A stretch of DNA of 64,000 bases from Artocarpus heterophyllus (Eukaryota > Streptophyta > Magnoliopsida > Rosales > Moraceae): the NCBI GenBank assembly GCA_025403435.1, contig CM046354.1, positions 40,931,779 to 40,995,778 on the forward strand. The letters run 5' to 3'. The translations under genes were made by a program, and so were the position numbers. Position 1 is the first letter of the stretch. Every line of letters starts with the position of its first letter. The notes beneath the pieces were generated by a model, which made no database searches, had not been told where the DNA came from, and saw only the letters and a program-made list of their open reading frames with translations. Of the stretch, positions 46,859-59,067 are shown in pieces.

Positions 46859-47479
46859 TTTGGTAATTAGAGCGAGGTTCTAATCAGGTTTTGCTTATCC
46901 GTTCTCTTAGTTTATGTTTGTTTCAGTTATTCGTGAGTTTTGATTTCCATTATCAAAGTCGGTTAAAAAAAAAAAGGATCCAAAAAGAAAAGAAAGAAAG
47001 AAAGAAAAAAAAAGGAAAAGAAGAAAAACAAGAGGATTCGAAAAAAAAAAAAAATTCAGATTCTTGTTATTCATCGTTCAAAGAACCCAAAATTGAATTC
47101 CCTACACAGACCAAAAATTTTTCGTCAAATTTCGTTCATTTTGGGTGTGATTTCTGAAAGCCTAAATTATCTGTTCCTTTTATAGTCTTGTTTCTAATCT
47201 AAGCCTCCTTGGTAATCTATTTGTGAATTGTCAAGGAAATTTTGATATTGATTTGACTAGTTTTATAGGAACTGAGTGAGAATTAACGAGTGGAAAAAGG
47301 CAAAGAGGCGAGACCCTTAGAGTGGACAAAAGCCGAAAGTATTGAGTGTAAACACGAGTGAAATTGAGTGAACCATTTCACGAGAGAAACACGTAAGGGA
47401 GTGTGGTAAGGTCCTTTGCATTGTTTCTTATTTTGTTTTGCAAAAAAAAAAAAATTTCAAACAACAACAAGAACACTAT
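46859..47479 (+). other. E3 leader
   Basis: Primer-site remnant, then untranslated leader with purine-rich runs (46966-47052) and a poly-A run (47442-47453). No gene is apparent. Confidence 0.75.
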
Positions 47480-50400
47480 TGAGGGTACCTCGGGTGCAGC
47501 AGACCCAAAACTTCTTATGGAAGCGATGATGGGGGAGATGAGGTGATTGTTCCCCATGTTCCCCATGCGCGTAGGCGGGAAAGGGTTCCGGTTAGAGGAG
47601 AGGTTGATGACTACTACAGGATTGATGGGGAAGAGTTTGACGAAGGAGAAGATTCAGCGAGTAGTCACCGAAGATTTGGACGGGATAGAGGAGTTAGGAA
47701 CTGGGAAAATGATAGTTTGAGAGGCATAAAAATGAAGATACCATCATTTCAAGGAAAATCCAATCCAGAAGCGTACCTAGAATGGGAGAAGAAAATGGAG
47801 TTCGTCTTTGACTGCCAAAACTATTCCGAGGCGAAGAAGGTAAAACTGGCTGTAATTGAATTTTCTGATTATGCTATTACTTGGTGGGATTAGCTTGTTA
47901 TAAACAGGAGATGAAATAGAGAGCGACCTATTGAGTCATGGGAAGAGATGAAGACCGTGATGAGGAAGCGATTTGTACCAACTTACTACTACCAGGAGTT
48001 GTACAACAAACTACAAAATCTTAAGCAAGGCAACCAGAGTGTAGAGGAGTACTATAAGGAGATGGAGGTTATGATGATCTGGGCAAATATAGAGGAGGAT
48101 CGGGAGGCTACAATGGCAAGGTTTTTGGTGGGCTTAAACCGAGACATTCATAATGCCGTTGAGTTACAACATTATGTGGAGTTAGAGGACATGGTGCACA
48201 TGGCTATTAAAATTGAGAATCAACTTATGAGGAGGGGTAGTAACACACGTCCTAGCCAAACCCGAGTACATCTGCTTGGAAAATGAACCAATGGAAGAAG
48301 GATGAAAAGCAACCCAACACCAAGCCAAAGACCGAGCAAAGACAAGAGGTGGCCAGCCATAGGAATCAAGGTAAATCTGATTCTTCCACTACTCAAAATC
48401 ATGATATTAAATGTTTTAAATGTCAAGGCAGGGGTCACATAGCAAGCCAATGTCCGAACAAATGAGCTATGGTGATGCGGGACAATGGAGAGACTGAAAC
48501 CAATGAGGATTCGAACAATGATTCTATGCCTTCATTAGAGGATGCCGATGATGAGGAGTGCGTTGTCCAAGGAGAATTGTTGGTAACAAGGAGAGCTTTA
48601 AGTGTGCAAGCCAAAGAAGAAGATGAAGATGTGCAACGGGAAAACATCTTCCACACTAGGTGCCACGTTCAAAACAAGGTATGTAGTGTGATTATTGATG
48701 GTGGGAGTTGTACTAATGTTGCTAGCACAACCATGGTAGAGAAGTTAGGGTTGCCAACAATTAAGCATCCTCGACCATATAAATTGCAATGGTTAAATGA
48801 TACTGGTGAGGTAAAGGTGCATAAGCAAGTGTTAGTTTCTTTTCGCATTAGAAGATATGAAGATGAAGTTTTGTGCAATGTGGTTCCGATGCAAGCTGGG
48901 CACTTGTTATTAGGCAGACCATGGCAATTTTATCGGCGAGTTAAACATGATGGTTTCACCAACAAGTACTCATTTGTTCACAATAAAAAATGATCACTCT
49001 TGTTCCGTTAACACCAAAACAGGTCTATGAAGACCAAGTGAGCTTATAGAGAGAAAGTGATAAAAAAATGAAGAGCGGAGAAAAATCAAGAGTGGGAGTG
49101 CAGAGAGAGAGTTCGGCCAGTGAGAGAAAAAAGGAAGAGATGGACGAGAAAAAGGAGAGCAAAGAGAGCAAGGGAGAGAAAATTGAGAGGGCTGAAAAGA
49201 ATTAACAATCAGCCAATGAGAGAAAAGTAGAGAGAAAAACAAACTTCTATGCGAGAGGCAGTGAAATTAAAAGGGCCTTGTTTTCAAATCAGCCAATGAT
49301 TGTACTTTTATACAAAGAGGCACTTTTAAACACTAACAAAGTTGACCCTACATTGCCTAGTTCTGTTGTTTCTCTGTTGCAGGAATTCGAGGATGTATTT
49401 CCAGATGAGGTGCCTGATGGTTTGCCGCCAATGCGGGGAATAGAACATCAGATTGATTTTGTACCTGGCGCTTCCATTCCAAACTGACCAGCTTATAGAA
49501 TCAACCCTGAGGAGACAAAAGAGCTTCAAAGGCAGGCCAACGAGTTGATGAAAAAGGGGTATGTGAGAGAAAGTGTGAGCCCATGCGCTGTTCCAGTCTT
49601 ACTCGTGCCTAAGAAGGATGGGACATGGAGGATGTACGTAGATTGCAGAACCATTAACAATATCACAGTAAAGTATCGCCATCCTATTCCTCGTTTAGAT
49701 GATATGTTGGATGAACTGCATGATGCTTCTGTGTTCTCAAAAATTGATTTGAAAAGTGGATATCATCAAATACGCATGAAAGAGGGTGATGAATGGAAAA
49801 CTGCCTTTAAGACAAAATATGGATTGTATGAGTGGTTAGTAATGCCATTTGGTTTAACTAATGCTCCAAGTACATTTATGCGTTTAATGAATCATGTATT
49901 ACATGCATTTATTGGCAGGTTTGTTGTTGTGTATTTTGATGATATACTCATTTATAGCAAAGACATGGACCAACATGTAGTACATTTAAAATCTGTTTTG
50001 GATGTGCTTAGAAAGGAGAAGTTACATGCTAACCTCAAGAAGTGTACCTTTTGCACAGATAAGCTTGTGTTTCTTGGTTTTGTTGTTAGTGCTCAAGGCA
50101 TACAGGTTGATGAAGAAAAGGTGCAAGCCATCCAAGAGTGACCAAGTCCAACTAGTGTGGGAAACGTACAGAGTTTTCATGGACTTGCTAGTTTCTACCG
50201 GCGGTTTGTGAAAGATTTCAGTACTATAGCCGCACCACTGACTAAAGTGATCAAGAAGAACGTTGGGTTTAGATGGGGTGAAGAGCAAGAAAAGGCATTT
50301 CAGTTAATTAAGGAGAAGTTGACTAATGCTCCATTGTTATCTTTACCTAATTTTTTCAAAACTTTTGAGATTGAATGTGATGCTTCAGGTGTTGGAATTG

Positions 50401-51762
50401 GTGCTGTTTTAATGCAGGAAGGGAGACTAGTAGCATATTTTAGTGAGAAACTGAATGGGGCAACTCTTAATTACCCAACTTATGATAAAGAGATGTATGC
50501 ATTGGTTCGGGCATTAGAGACGTGGCAGCACTACCTATGGCCTAAGGAGTTTGTGATTCACACTGATCATGAGTCCCTGAAACACTTGAAGGGCCAGCAC
50601 AAGCTGAACAAGAGGCATGTTCGTTGGGTGGAATTCATAGAGACGTTTTCATATGTCATTCGCTACAAGCAAGGTAAGGAAAACATCGTTATTGATGAGC
50701 TCTCTCGTAGGTATGTCTTAATCTCAACTCTTAATGCTAAACTACTGGGTTTTGAACATATTAAAGAGTTATATGCTGATGACCGTGACTTTAGTACTGA
50801 GTATCAAGCTTGTGAGAGATTTGCTAGTGGTAAGTACTTTAGGCATGAAGGATACTTGTTTCGGGAGAATAAATTGTGTGTGCCTAATTGTTCATTAAGA
50901 GATTTACTAGTGAGAGAATCCCATGGGGGAGGATTGATGGGACATTTTGGGGTAATGAAGACTTTGGCTATGTTGCAGGAACACTTCTATTGGCCACATA
51001 TGAAACGAGATGTTGAGAGGCTTTGTGGTAGATGTGTAACTTGTAGGCAGGCTAAATCAAGAGTGCAGCCCCATGGTTTGTACACCCCTTTACCAATACC
51101 TAGTGAACCCTGGATTGATATTTTGATGGATTTTGTGTTAGGTTTGCCTAGGTCTAAACGTGGAAGAGACTCGATATTTGTGGTCGTGGATAGGTTTTCG
51201 AAGATGGCCCATTTTATTCCATGCCACAAGACAGATGATGCTTCCAATGTTGCTGATTTGTTCTTTAGGGAAATTGTGAGACTTCATGGTATGCCTAGGA
51301 CAATTGTTTCTGATAGGGACACCAAGTTCTTAAGCTACTTTTGGAAGACTTTGTGGGCTAAGTTAGGGACTAAGCTATTGTTTTCGACTACTTGTCACCC
51401 TCAAACCGATGGTCAAACAGAAGTTGTGAATAGAACCTTGTCTACTTTGTTGCGGGCTGTCATTAAAAAGAACATCAAAACATGGGAGGAGTGTTTACCA
51501 CATGTTGAGTTTGCTTATAATCGATCTGTTCATTTTGCTACTTAATTTTCACCGTTTGAAATTTTAATCCTTTAACTCCTTTGGATTTAATGCCATTACC
51601 TTTGTCTAAGCATGTGAATTTAGATGAAAAAGAAAAGTTGACCTTGTTAAGCAGATACACGAGAAGGCAAGACTAAACATCGAGCGAACAACTAAACAAT
51701 ATGCTGAACAAGCCAACAAAGGGCGTCACAAGCTCGTCTTAGAGCCCGACGATTGGGTGTGG
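47480..51762 (+). pseudogene. E3 Gypsy gag-pol (Reina-like), broken but nearly complete
   Basis: Gag: MKIPSFQGKSNPEAYLEWE and YYQELYNKLQNLKQG, then zinc knuckle CFKCQGRGHIASQC (48412-48453). Protease: IIDGGSCTNV near 48697. A purine-rich linker (48994-49270) follows. RT has the YFDD site at 49932-49943. RNase H includes [16 protein letters not shown]. The integrase zinc region ([20 protein letters not shown]...CVTCRQAK) and core have [18 protein letters not shown] and the [12 protein letters not shown] region. The longest open stretch is 50157-51545 (462 codons). Damage: stops near 47891, 48463, 49486, 50139 and 51543, a frameshift near 48283. E4 interrupts the pol C-terminus at the codons for DDWVW. 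Confidence 0.92.
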
Positions 51763-53795
51763 TGTTAGACATGTATGCTCTAAGGAGTAAAAATGTAATA
51801 CGTTTTTGGAGACATTTTTATCAATAAAGAATTTATTCATTTATATATACCAAATATTGTCCTCTTTACATTCATATTTGTTGAATGTATGATAAGCAAA
51901 CAGTAGTCTGAGACTGTCAGTCTAAACCTTAAGAGTTGGGCATATGATGGGATGATTATGCGGTAGACACGACTCTTAAGGTGATGGTCTAAAATATATG
52001 ATCCACAATCGAGGGAATAAAGTTGGGCGATTTATTCATGTAAAGATTGTTATGTTGTCTATATCCCTTTTGGGAGATGGTTTGTCTTGGCCATCGGAGT
52101 TGGACTCCGTGAATAGAAACATTGGCGCGTTGTCATAGGTGACGATGTGTTGGATCGGGACATAAAGTGAATTGATTTGGATTAATAATTCTGTCTTGGC
52201 AAATCGATTCACTTTAGACAATCATTTGTATTGTATCTTAATCCTGAGATGAATAATGGGCCCGTTGTCTCGACTTGTGTCTTTTGATGTACCAATGGGT
52301 GACTCCCACATCTCTATAGTGGCATGCATGCCGGTACGTTGGAGGCATGACTCTTGATAGTGTAGACTTGTTATTCATAGATATGGAATCCATAGCTCCT
52401 CTTTAGGAGTAATGATATCCTCTTATATGCGTTGTCCTGAAATTGGAAAACTGGAGCGCTCAACCATTTGGATACATAGGTGTAACCGAATGGTATACTA
52501 TCTTTGGATGGTAAGTTTTCTAATGGTGAGACAATGGAACGTAAGATAAAAATAATCGGGAAGGTAAGACAGAACTTGTCCTTAAGCCGGTTATGGATGA
52601 TCATATGGGGATGCGATACACTATGATATGTCATGGAGACTTAGCTACACGAGCTTCGTAATTCTATAAAGTTCGAGAGTGCAGCTCCAAGCTTTTAGTG
52701 GAGTAGCGTTGGAGTTGATAATTGTAAAATGTATATCTGGGATATTGGGTTTCATAATTATCATGAGCTTGAACTTTATAGGTCCATTTTGGTCCCCTTT
52801 GCTAGCTCACAAAATCCTGTAACGACACGGCGTGCTTTTCCAATAATTGGTGACTTATGTCGGATTTATCAGATTGGTTTAAAATTTATAAGAATCAAAT
52901 AATTCATGTCTGTTTATCGGTTGAATTAATTATGTAAGAAATTAGTTCAAGATGAACTTGTTGAATTATGGCGTTTGGATAATTCTTGTCTGTTTATCGG
53001 TTGTCTTAATTTTGGACAATTAGAACAAGATAAACTTGTAGAATTATTGTGAATTGATTTATTTTCTTAGAGATTATCTTGATAAAGTTTGTTTTGATCA
53101 GATATCTTTTCTATTGGGCTATTTGAATCAAAACTGAGACTTTATCCTTTAGAATCTCGGGTGGAAAATAAAAGATTCGCGGAGATTTTTTCTCGACAGT
53201 TCGGCCTGCCTATCGGAAAGTTCGGCCTGCCGAACTGGCCAGTTTGGCCTGCCTATCACACAGTTCGGCATGCCGACCGCAACAGTTATGATTACGCATT
53301 TTTCACGCGTATCTTATCAGATATTGATCCGAACTTGATTCTGTTTCAATTTTTGAGACCTAATCTGATATGGACTGACCCCAAGGACCAATAGGTATAA
53401 AAAGGGAGTGAGTCTAATGATTTACCCAGATCAATTTGAGAGATTAAGAGTGATACTGTTCTAGTGAGCATCTAAAAACTCCCTGAGAGCTTTTGTTCAC
53501 AAATCACGAACACTAGCTTTGGGTTCTCTCTATTGGTTGGAAGGAGAGTCACCGGTGGAAGAGCTGTACGTGTGAGCCCACACTCACTCCGGTTGTGGAT
53601 AGAGAATAGCAAAGAAGACCAGTTGGTTGAGGCTCTTCTGGAACGTTACTTCTCTACACAGGTCGCGGAGGTTCTTCGGCACACTGAGGTTAGTAAGATC
53701 TGTTTAATTTATACATATAACATGTCAAACTTGTGTTTTGAAAAATACTCTGATGAAAAAATTTTAAAATTCCACTGCGCACTTTGTTTCCAACA
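51763..53795 (+). repeat. E4 5' LTR
   Basis: 2033 bp. Three or four dyad units at 53197-53280 (GTTCGGCCTGCC...), TATAAAAAG at about 53396, and donor-like GAG|GTTAGTAAG at 53689. Ends GTTTCCAACA. Confidence 0.95.
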
Positions 53796-53796
53796 A

Positions 53797-53810
53797 TTGG
53801 TATCAGAGCC
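53797..53810 (+). other. E4 primer-binding site
   Basis: TTGGTATCAGAGCC one base after the LTR: an unmutated plant initiator-tRNA-Met site. Confidence 0.92.
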
Positions 53811-53842
53811 GAGGTTTTTACATAAATTTGCAAAACAAAGTT

Positions 53843-55773
53843 GTCCAGCTCATGTCCTGTTTAAGGATGCGAATAAGTTGGAAGCACGTTCAGAAGTTTG
53901 CGTGTTTGTAGGATATCCAAAAGGGACTAAAGGGGGTTATTTTTATAACCCAAAGGAAAATAAAGTTGTGGTTTCAACTAATGCAACTTTCCTTGAGGAG
54001 AGTTACATGAACGACTTTAAACCTCAAAGCAAAGTGGTGCTTGAGGAGTTGAGGGGTAATCCGTTTACTCCGGAGGTTCCGAATGAAACCATTCCGATCG
54101 GTGTAGAAAACCAAACAAACCTGAACAACAACCTCAGGGGCTTCGGCGTAGTGGGAGGATCGGGCGTCAACCTGAGAGGTATATGTTCAATGGGGAGGTC
54201 TTTTTGGCTGAACCGGATGAACATGACAGGGATCCTTATACTTACACAGAAGCTATGGAGGATGTTGATTCAAGACTCTGGACAGAGGCCATGAACATTG
54301 AGATGAAGTCTATGGAGACTAATCGGGTCTGGGAGCTAGTGGATCTACAAGAGGAAAAGAGGAGTGGATGGAAAGGTCGAAACCTTTAAGGCTAGACTGG
54401 TAGCTAAGGGTTATACGCAAAAGGAAGGAATCGATTATGAGGAAACCTTTTCGCCTATAGCCATGCTTAAGTCCATCCGGATTCTCTTGTCCATAGCTGC
54501 CGCTCTCGACTACGAGATTTGGCAGATGGATGTCAAGACGGCTTTTCTGAATGGCTATCTTGATGAGTCCATTTATATGGAACAACCAGACGGGTTCAAG
54601 GTCGCGGGTCAAGAGGGTAAGGTTTGTAAGCTGCTAAAGTCAATTTATGGACTTAAGCAGGCTTCTCGTTCTTGGAACATAAGATTTGATCAAGTGATCA
54701 AGACTTATGGGTTCTCACAAAATGTGGATGAACCATGTGTTTACAAACACATTAAGAATGGGAAGGTGGTTTTTCTACTACTCTATGTAGATGACATTCT
54801 GCTAATTGGCAATGACGTTCGGGCGTTGTCATCGGTCAAATTATGGTTGACCAAGCAGTTTGACATGAAGGACTTGGGTGAGGCTAATTTTGTTCTCGGT
54901 ATCCAGATCTTTCGGGATAGGAAGAACAAAATGATAGCTTTGTCACAGGCCAGCTACATAGATAAAATTCTCAGGAGGTTTGCAATGCAGGATTCCAAGA
55001 AAGGTGGGCAACCATCTAGGTCTGGAATTACTCTTTCTAAGAAAGACTCTCCAAAGTCTTATGAAGAAAGAGAATACATGAAGAAGGTGCCTTATGCTTC
55101 GGCAGTGGGTAGTCTCATGTATGCCATGCTTTGCACTCGACCGGATATTAGCTATGCGGTCGGGATTGTGAGTCGATTTCAGGCGGATCCAGGACCGAAC
55201 CATTGGGTTGCAGAAAAGCATATTTTCAAGTACCTAAGAAGGACTCGAGGGTATATGCTTGTGTATTCGGGTGAGGATTTAATTCCTCTAGGATACACTG
55301 ATTCGGATTTTCAATCCTGCCTGGATTCTAGGAAATCGACTTTAGGGTTTGTGTTTACTCTGGGTGGCGGTGCCATCAGTTGGAGAAGTGCGAAGCAAGA
55401 TTGCACTTCGGATTCAATGATGGAGGCCGAGTATGTGGCGGCTAGTGATGCTTCGAAAGAAGCAGTGTGGCTCCGCAAGTTCCTTGGGGATCTTGAGGTA
55501 GTTCCTGGTGTGGATAAAGCGGTATCACTGTACTGTGATAACAGTGCGACGGTAGCTAATGCTAAGGAACCAAGATTTCACAAGAAGAGTAAGCATATTG
55601 ATCGGAAGTATCATGTGATAAAGGACTTCGTTGAGAGCGGGCATGTCACGGTATGCAAGATCACGTCAGAGGACAATTTAGCTGATCCATTTACGAAGAC
55701 ACTTTCTGGGAGAGTCTTCGAAAGGCATGTGGAAGCTATGGGGATGCGAAATTTGCAGTATTTACTCACTTAG
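53843..55773 (+). pseudogene. E4 Copia pol remnant with open RT-RNase H
   Basis: Begins in the integrase C-terminal region (CPAHVLFKDANKLE). A one-base loss near 54108 (AAAACC for AAAAACC) shifts frame. A deletion of about 43 bp between GGATCT repeats near 54345 removes the segment equivalent to KPIGCKWIY. From 54364 to 55773 the frame is open for 469 codons: RT with [13 protein letters not shown] and YVDD (54784-54795), then RNase H with [35 protein letters not shown] and [10 protein letters not shown]. No ATG initiates this frame at its start, as expected for an internal part of a polyprotein. The domains look intact but would need an upstream frame for translation. Confidence 0.9.
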
Positions 55774-55776
55774 TGC

Positions 55777-55787
55777 AAGTGGGAGAT
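55777..55787 (+). other. E4 polypurine tract
   Basis: AAGTGGGAGAT immediately before the 3' LTR; the priming site for plus-strand DNA in this family. The same tract precedes the E1 3' LTR at 61681. Confidence 0.85.
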
Positions 55788-57799
55788 TGTTAGACATGTA
55801 TGCTCTAAGGAGTAAAAATATAATACGTTTTTGGAGACATTTTTATCAATAAAGAATTTATTCATTTATATATACCAAATATTGTCCTCTTTACGTTCAT
55901 ATTTGTTGAATGTATGATAAGCAAACAGTAGTCTGAGACTGTCAGTCTAAACCTTAAGAGTTGGGCATATGATGGGATGATTATGCGGTAGACACGACTC
56001 TTATGGTGATGGTCTAAAATATATGATCCGCAATCGAGGGAATAAAGTTGGGCGCTTGTATTCATGTAAAGATTGTTATGTTGTCTATATCCCTTTTAGG
56101 AGATGGTTTGTCTTGGCCATCGGAGTTGGACTCCGTGAATAGAAACATTGGCGCGTTGTCATAGGTGACGATGTGTTGGATCGGGACATAAAGTGAATTG
56201 ATATGGATTAATAATTCTGTCTTGGCAAATCGATTCACTTTAGACAATCATTTGTATTGTATCTTAATCCTGAGATGAATAATGGGCCCGTTGTCTCGAC
56301 TTGTGTCTTTTGATGTACCAATGGGTGACTCCCACATCTCTATAGTGGCATGCATGCCGGTACGTTGGAGGCATGACTCTTGATAGCGTAGACTTGTTAT
56401 TCATAGATATGGAATCCATAGCTCCTCTTTAGGAGTAATGATATCCTCTTATATGCGTTGTCCTGAAATTGGAAAACTGGAGCGCTCAACCATTTGGATA
56501 CATAGGTGTAACCGAATGGTATACTATCTTTGGATGGTAAGTTTTCTAATGGTCAGACAATGGAACGTAAGATAAAAATAATCGGGAAGGTAAGATAGAA
56601 CTTGTCCTTAAGCCGGTTATGGATGATCATATGGGGATGCGATACACTATGATATGTCATGGAGACTTAGCTACACGAACTTCGTAATTCTATAAAGTTT
56701 GAGAGTGCAGCTCCAAGCTTTTAGTGGAGTAGCGTTGGAGTTGATAATTGTGAAATGTATATCTGGGATATTGGGTTTCATAATTATCATGAGCTTGAAC
56801 TTTATAGGTCCATTTTGGTCCCCTTTGCTAGCTCACAAAATCCTGTAACGACACGGCGTGCTTTTCTAATAATTGGTGACTTATGTCGGATTTATCAGAT
56901 TGGTTTAAAATTTATAAGAATCAAATAATTCATGTCTGTTTATCGGTTGAATTAATTATGTAAGAAATTAGTTCAAGATGAACTTGTTGAATTATGGCGT
57001 TCGGATAATTCTTGTCTGTTTATCGGTTGTTTTAATTTTGGACAATTAGAACAAGATAAACTTGTAGAATTATTGTGAATTGATTTATTTTCTTAGAGAT
57101 TATCTTGATAAAGTTTGTTTTGATCAGATATCTTTTCTATTGGGCTATTTGAATCAAAACTGAGACTTTATCCTTTAGAATCTCGGGTGGAAAATAAAAG
57201 ATTCGCGGAGATTTTTTCTCGACAGTTCGGCCTGCCTATCAGAATGTTCGGCCTGCCTATCACACAGTTCGGCATGCCGATCGCGACAGTTAAGATTTCA
57301 CGTTTTTCACGCGTATCTTATCAGATATTGATCCGAACTTGATTCTGTTTCGATTTTTGAGACCTAATCTGATATGGACTGACCCCAAGGACCAATAGGT
57401 ATAAAAATGGTGTGAGTCTAATGATTTACTCAGATCAATTTGAGAGATTAAGAGTGATACTCTTCTAGTGAGCATCTGAAAACTCCCTGAGAGCTTTTGT
57501 TCACAAATCACGAACACTAGCTTTGGGTTATCTCTATTGGTTGGAAGGAGAGTCACCGGTGGAAGAGCTGTACGTGTGAGCCCACACTCACTCCGGTTGT
57601 GGATAGAGAATAGCAAAGAAGACCAGTTGGTTGAGGCTCTTCTGGAACGTTACTTCTCTACACAGGTCGCGGAGGTTCTTCGGCACACTGAGGTTAGTAA
57701 GATCTGTTTAATTTATACATATAACATGTCAAACTTGTGTTTTGGAAAATACTCTGATGAAAAAATTTTAAAATTCCGCTGCGCACTTTGTTTCCAACA
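55788..57799 (+). repeat. E4 3' LTR
   Basis: 2012 bp, nearly identical to 51763-53795. It lacks one dyad unit present in the 5' copy, which accounts for most of the length difference. Dyad units at about 57222-57290. Confidence 0.95.
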
Positions 57800-57804
57800 T
57801 GTGG

Positions 57805-58263
57805 TGTGGTTGCACTTACGCAAGGAACGGTTTCCAAAACAAAGGAAATCCAAGTTGTTGCCTAGAGGGGACGGTCCTTTTCAAATTCTCGAAAGGATCA
57901 ACGATAATGCGTACAAGCTAGACTTGCCAGGTGAGTATGTTGTAAGTGCCACCTTTAATGTTTTTGATCTAAGTCCTTTTGATGCAGGCGGCGATTTGAG
58001 GACAAATCCCTCTCAAGAGGAGGGGAATGATGAGGACATCGTTAGCACAAGCAAGAGCACGTGGGATGAGACATATTCAGATCCAATTCAAGTGGCCATT
58101 GGTCCAATTACGAGAGCTCGTGCGAAGAAGTTCAAAGAAACGTTTTTTGGGCTGATTCAAGCAACTTGGGCTCAAGCTATTGCATGGAGGCCCATTGAGG
58201 GAATTGCATGTGACATCCAGACCAACAAATGCGTGATTCAAGCTCTAGAAGGGACCGAGTAAT
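57805..58263 (+). pseudogene. E3 pol C-terminal end
   Basis: After E4 the E3 integrase C-terminus resumes (LHLRKERFPKQRKSKLLPRG, GPFQILERINDNAYKLDLPG, ATFNVFDLSPF). It ends with an acidic tail and GPITRARAKKF, stop TAA at 58261-58263. The pattern matches Reina-like integrases without a chromodomain. The upstream open frame through the LTR from 57537 is accidental. Confidence 0.88.
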
Positions 58264-58835
58264 TTCCATTTCAGTTACTTTCCTGTTTTGAGGCGACAAG
58301 TGGCGAGAAGAATCAGCTATTTACCTTTTAATGTCTAGTTTCCTTTTTACGTTTATGTTATTTCTATTATTGTAAGGTTTTTAAGCCATTAAGGGAACTT
58401 ACCTTATTTGCTTTAGCTTAGACATTTTGGTAATTGATTTGCCCAAAATTCCATGGGCAATTAGGAGTTGAAATTCGCATAGGGGAACCACTATATATTG
58501 TAATGAATTCTATTCAATGGAAAATATAAGTTTTAACACACAATTTGAGGTTTAATTCTCTTTGGTTCCTAAACGAACTATTCAAACTTATCAAAAAATT
58601 CCGTGGCGTTCATAGACTTATCAATCAGTCCATCCATAGCTGATTGAGGCATCCTCACATACCAAGACTTATCAATCAGTCCATCCATAGCTGATTATGG
58701 CGTCCTTACATACCAAGGTTCATTTTTCTTGTTAGGCATTAGGTCGTGGTTCCATTCAAAACAGGTTAGGAATTTTGATCTTGGAAACCAATTTTGGTTA
58801 GGGTCACGTCAGTTCTTGACGGGGTTTGTATCATA
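58264..58835 (+). other. E3 3' untranslated region
   Basis: No reading frame. It contains TATATATTG near 58491, the 2 x 51-bp tandem repeat, and ends GTTTGTATCA, which parallels the E3 LTR end GTTCATATCA. Confidence 0.6.
58614..58715 (+). repeat. 51-bp tandem repeat, two copies, in E3 3' region
   Basis: AGACTTATCAATCAGTCCAT starts at 58614 and again at 58665. The two 51-bp units differ at a few bases. Confidence 0.9.
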
Positions 58836-58951
58836 TGGTATCAGAGCCGAACCTCTGCTAGTCGGTGGGTGCATGTACAAAGGTTCCCTATCGCTCGTGT
58901 GGGTTAACGACGGAGTTGGCCCGAGGACGTGCAGTCTAAAGGGGTCAGGAA
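58836..58951 (+). other. TRIM-like internal stretch with a second primer site in E3
   Basis: TGGTATCAGAGCC at about 58838 is an intact initiator-tRNA-Met primer site, followed by about 100 bp of GC-richer non-coding DNA and a purine-rich AAAGGGGTCAGGA directly before the 3' LTR. Primer site, short body and purine tract are the plan of a terminal-repeat retrotransposon in miniature (TRIM). Found here, next to the 3' LTR of a coding element, it suggests a chimera. Confidence 0.6.
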
Positions 58952-59062
58952 TGATGTGTCCCACATCGGTTAGAGAGGGTGGTCTTGGGTGTTATATATA
59001 TGAGTTCACAATCCTCCCCTTACGAGCTAGCTTTTGGGGTGGAGTTAGGTGGGTTCATATCA
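58952..59062 (+). repeat. E3 3' LTR (111 bp)
   Basis: Same 111-bp unit as 46748-46858 with a few substitutions; followed by the TSD ATAGG at 59063. Confidence 0.9.
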
Positions 59063-59067
59063 ATAGG

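Larger units (their letters stand above)
51763..57799 (+). mobile_element. Copia element E4 (youngest-looking), nested in E3
   Basis: 6037 bp with two nearly identical LTRs, intact primer site TTGGTATCAGAGCC and purine tract AAGTGGGAGA. TSD is TGTGG (51758-51762 and 57800-57804); the right side shows TGTGG twice in tandem. Gag, protease and most of integrase are missing: the leader jumps at about 53837-53843 to the middle of integrase. The RT-RNase H frame is fully open. The LTRs differ by a scatter of substitutions and one lost dyad unit in the 3' copy, by eye on the order of 1%. Confidence 0.94.
46748..59062 (+). mobile_element. Reina-like Gypsy retrotransposon E3 with 111-bp LTRs
   Basis: Bounded by a perfect TSD ATAGG (46743-46747 and 59063-59067). 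Both ends carry a 111-bp LTR beginning TGATGTGTCCCACATCGG and ending TTCATATCA. Gag, protease, RT, RNase H and integrase lie in Gypsy order, with wording close to the Reina chromovirus clade (DGGS protease motif, [15 protein letters not shown]). Copia E4 is inserted in the last part of pol; without it E3 is about 6.3 kb. No chromodomain is evident at the C-terminus. The 3' end has an extra primer-site-like stretch described separately. Confidence 0.9.

Noticed and set aside
46891..47157. An 88-codon lysine/glutamate-rich open frame
   Set aside because: It is the purine-rich leader of E3; composition explains the frame.
53533..54294. A 253-codon open frame
   Set aside because: It runs from LTR through the primer site into integrase with a TTG start; a by-product of the leader-integrase deletion, not a gene.
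57537..58262. A 241-codon open frame
   Set aside because: It fuses E4 LTR sequence to the E3 integrase end across an insertion boundary; only the part from 57805 is real coding remnant.
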